A stretch of DNA of 64,000 nt from the NCBI GenBank assembly GCA_023434365.1, contig JAEYSV010000016.1, positions 1-64,000 of the forward strand, written 5' to 3'. The position numbers and the translations under genes were made by a program. This stretch comes from Bacillota bacterium. Lineage in GTDB: Bacteria; Bacillota; Clostridia; Lachnospirales; Lachnospiraceae. Under the pieces are notes generated by a model. The model saw only the letters and a list, made by a program, of their open reading frames with translations. It did not search any database and had not been told where the DNA came from. Numbering within the stretch: position 1 is the first letter of the stretch; each line of letters opens with the position of its first letter. Shown one piece after another: positions 62,461-64,000 of the stretch.

Positions 62461-64000
62461 CTAATAAACTTCAACTACGTGGAAAAGTTCCAATTTTGGC
62501 AAGTATATTCTTGTGTTCTGACCCACATTCTCTGTATTCAAATAAGATCCATCCGATAGTAGTTTTGCTCTCTTATCATTTCCTGGAATCTCAATATAAA
62601 TATCATGGATTGCTACCACCGGTGGCTCCTCTTGCTGATTTATCGCCGCAAGATACTGCGAACCTTCTTTATTCCAGCTGATAATTTCTACGAATTTTGG
62701 TGCATTGGATACAAACACTGGCTGTTTTATCATCCCTTCGATAAGATAACGCACAACCTGACGACTCATATATGGTCTGGTCATCTCTACTGGAGCCGCC
62801 ATCCAAATTAAATTCGCATTTCCTACCTTTTTATGAATTGCTGCTGGTTCCTCGGTAGGTATACCCGGTGGATTAGAATGAATCGCTGCAAAATCTCTGG
62901 TTCCAGTCATTGTATATGGATAAGTTCTTGTTGCTAACACTGTCAAATCCTGATTCGTGGTAATACTGATTTTATACTGCTGCATCGGAGTAGTAAGTGG
63001 AGCTAACTTCGTAAACCCTTTAAAATACTTTGCCCCTTCTTCAGTAGGGCTCATATATAAAAAGTTATGTTCGGTTCTACCCTCAATTTGTACCCCCAAA
63101 ATCCGTTCTAAGCGTGGATTCCCAATAGGCCCGGAGATATATACATTCCCGCCATTATGAATAAAGGCTTCAATGGCATCCATCTCCTCCTCCCGAATGG
63201 CAGCCACATGAGAAAGGATTAACACATCCGCTTTAGTATCCTTTAGATTCTTACTCCCAATTACCTCGAATGGGATATTGTTTTCTCTCATAATAGAAGC
63301 AGCTGATACCGGTGCCTCCATATAATATCCTGGCCAGAAGTTTTTATCGGTCATCGGCACTAATGTTTCCTTTGGATCATATTTTGCATGGGAAGCAAAC
63401 CATATCGCTGCATTATAGTTAAACTCACCACTAACGCAATATTCATATTTTTTCGACTCCCCATAAATATCCCTCATCAGATTATGATATACTTCCGAAA
63501 CAATGGTACCATCCGGATTAATGGCATCTACAAGCAAAAACGCACCATTATGGATTAGCGCTGTAATCACATGAAGTAAAATCTCATCTTTTGTTTTCGT
63601 TGTGGTATGCATATTAAGCTCCGGATCGCATCTTGACGTATGATAGATAAATGGTAAATTAGGAGAAACGTTTTTATAATATTTATTAATAAAGGTCTGC
63701 TGTAAAAAACCACCGTAATAATCTCCACCTGCATAGTCAACTGCTTCGGTAAGTAGTTCACTACTTGCATTGACCCAGGAGGAAGTAATCATTGAAAATT
63801 GATGTTCTACGGTAACTTCCGGATTGATTTGCTTAATACAACTTGTTGCAAACGTTGCATACTCAGCCATCCACTGTTCTCTTATATAAACGAATTCACG
63901 CCACTCTTCCTCCTCCCAATTAATCAGTCTCGGCAGTTCTTTATTCTTTTCTTTTCGATATCTTTCCTGACAGCTCTTGCAGTAACAAACATCTGGCCAA
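62461..64000 (-). CDS. Large glycoside hydrolase, 3' part (GHL6/alpha-L-fucosidase-like)
   Basis: The frame runs off the window, so at least 513 residues are present. The first visible residues CYCKSCQERY and then LINWEEEEWREFV match the end of a hypothetical-glycosyl-hydrolase (GHL6-type) TIM barrel. A central segment (TKADVLILSHVAAI, IEAFIHNGGNVYISGPIG) resembles the beta-galactosidase trimerisation fold. The C terminus is beta-rich. Likely a cytoplasmic glycosidase. Family from memory; alpha-L-fucosidase activity is possible but unproven. Divergence or operon partners are outside the window. Confidence 0.6.
   Translation of the reverse strand, partial: WPDVCYCKSCQERYRKEKNKELPRLINWEEEEWREFVYIREQWMAEYATFATSCIKQINPEVTVEHQFSMITSSWVNASSELLTEAVDYAGGDYYGGFLQQTFINKYYKNVSPNLPFIYHTSRCDPELNMHTTTKTKDEILLHVITALIHNGAFLLVDAINPDGTIVSEVYHNLMRDIYGESKKYEYCVSGEFNYNAAIWFASHAKYDPKETLVPMTDKNFWPGYYMEAPVSAASIMRENNIPFEVIGSKNLKDTKADVLILSHVAAIREEEMDAIEAFIHNGGNVYISGPIGNPRLERILGVQIEGRTEHNFLYMSPTEEGAKYFKGFTKLAPLTTPMQQYKISITTNQDLTVLATRTYPYTMTGTRDFAAIHSNPPGIPTEEPAAIHKKVGNANLIWMAAPVEMTRPYMSRQVVRYLIEGMIKQPVFVSNAPKFVEIISWNKEGSQYLAAINQQEEPPVVAIHDIYIEIPGNDKRAKLLSDGSYLNTENVGQNTRIYLPKLELFHVVEVY

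Overview
The window looks like the chromosome of a low-GC, anaerobic, spore-forming Clostridia member, most likely a Lachnospiraceae or Lachnoclostridium-type species. This rests on AT-rich DNA, strong GGAGG ribosome sites, T-box leaders, a Spo0A-like regulator, a secreted cellulase-like enzyme, an MCP without a sensor domain, and purine-rich GTGAAGAGT repeats. Species is inferred, not proven.

Layout. 1-2.9 kb: hairpin-rich DNA, a T-box leader with no gene after it, proS, a DUF6440 gene and a frameshifted small membrane gene. 3-6.6 kb: a large secreted GH5-like glycosidase. 6.8-10.2 kb: isoleucine T-box and type-2 ileS. 10.4-13.5 kb: a small anchored protein, then a two-component pair (Spo0A-like response regulator and AgrC-like kinase) with a previously hidden 15-codon gene between them on the opposite strand. 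13.5-17.4 kb: anti-sigma and ECF sigma factors, RecQ, a 165-bp inverted-repeat element and a divergent undecaprenyl diphosphate synthase paralogue. 17.7-19.2 kb: chemoreceptor.

19.3-24.3 kb: an Amadori-compound (fructose-amino acid) catabolic locus resembling fra/frl: Dcu-type transporter, PfkB kinase, SIS deglycase, cupin-like protein and divergent GntR regulator, plus the 3' fragment of a lost gene. 24.5-27.2 kb: RidA, PPOX protein, an AraC regulator broken by an in-frame TGA, and a DUF6904 protein. 27.5-35.5 kb: a defence-type island. One module is a PD-(D/E)XK nuclease (DUF6998-like) plus a PLD/helicase broken by an in-frame TGA. The other is a Mrr-like nuclease/STAND NTPase with an unknown zinc-motif partner, driven from a promoter buried in a 45-bp palindrome.

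35.5-43 kb: guaA, a possible 33-aa protein, YfbR-like nucleotidase, uvrA and uvrB, with purine-rich repeat tracts on both sides of uvrB. 43.6-49 kb: a methyltransferase, a MITE-like hairpin element, and the ftsE-ftsX-M23 activator-ctpA cell-division operon. 49-55.5 kb: CdaR-like regulator, MsmK/UgpC-type ATPase, YitT protein, exported small protein, SDR reductase, HD phosphohydrolase, DUF1349 protein. 55.6-64 kb: an SdpR/SdpI-like pair with no toxin gene, an Fe-S aldo/keto reductase, RNase H, two AraC regulators, a GH13 glucosidase and the 3' part of another glycoside hydrolase.

Most is ordinary housekeeping. The parts worth attention are the Spo0A-like system with its hidden peptide/RNA gene, the STAND-nuclease module, the fra-like locus, and a run of recently broken genes around 25-32 kb.
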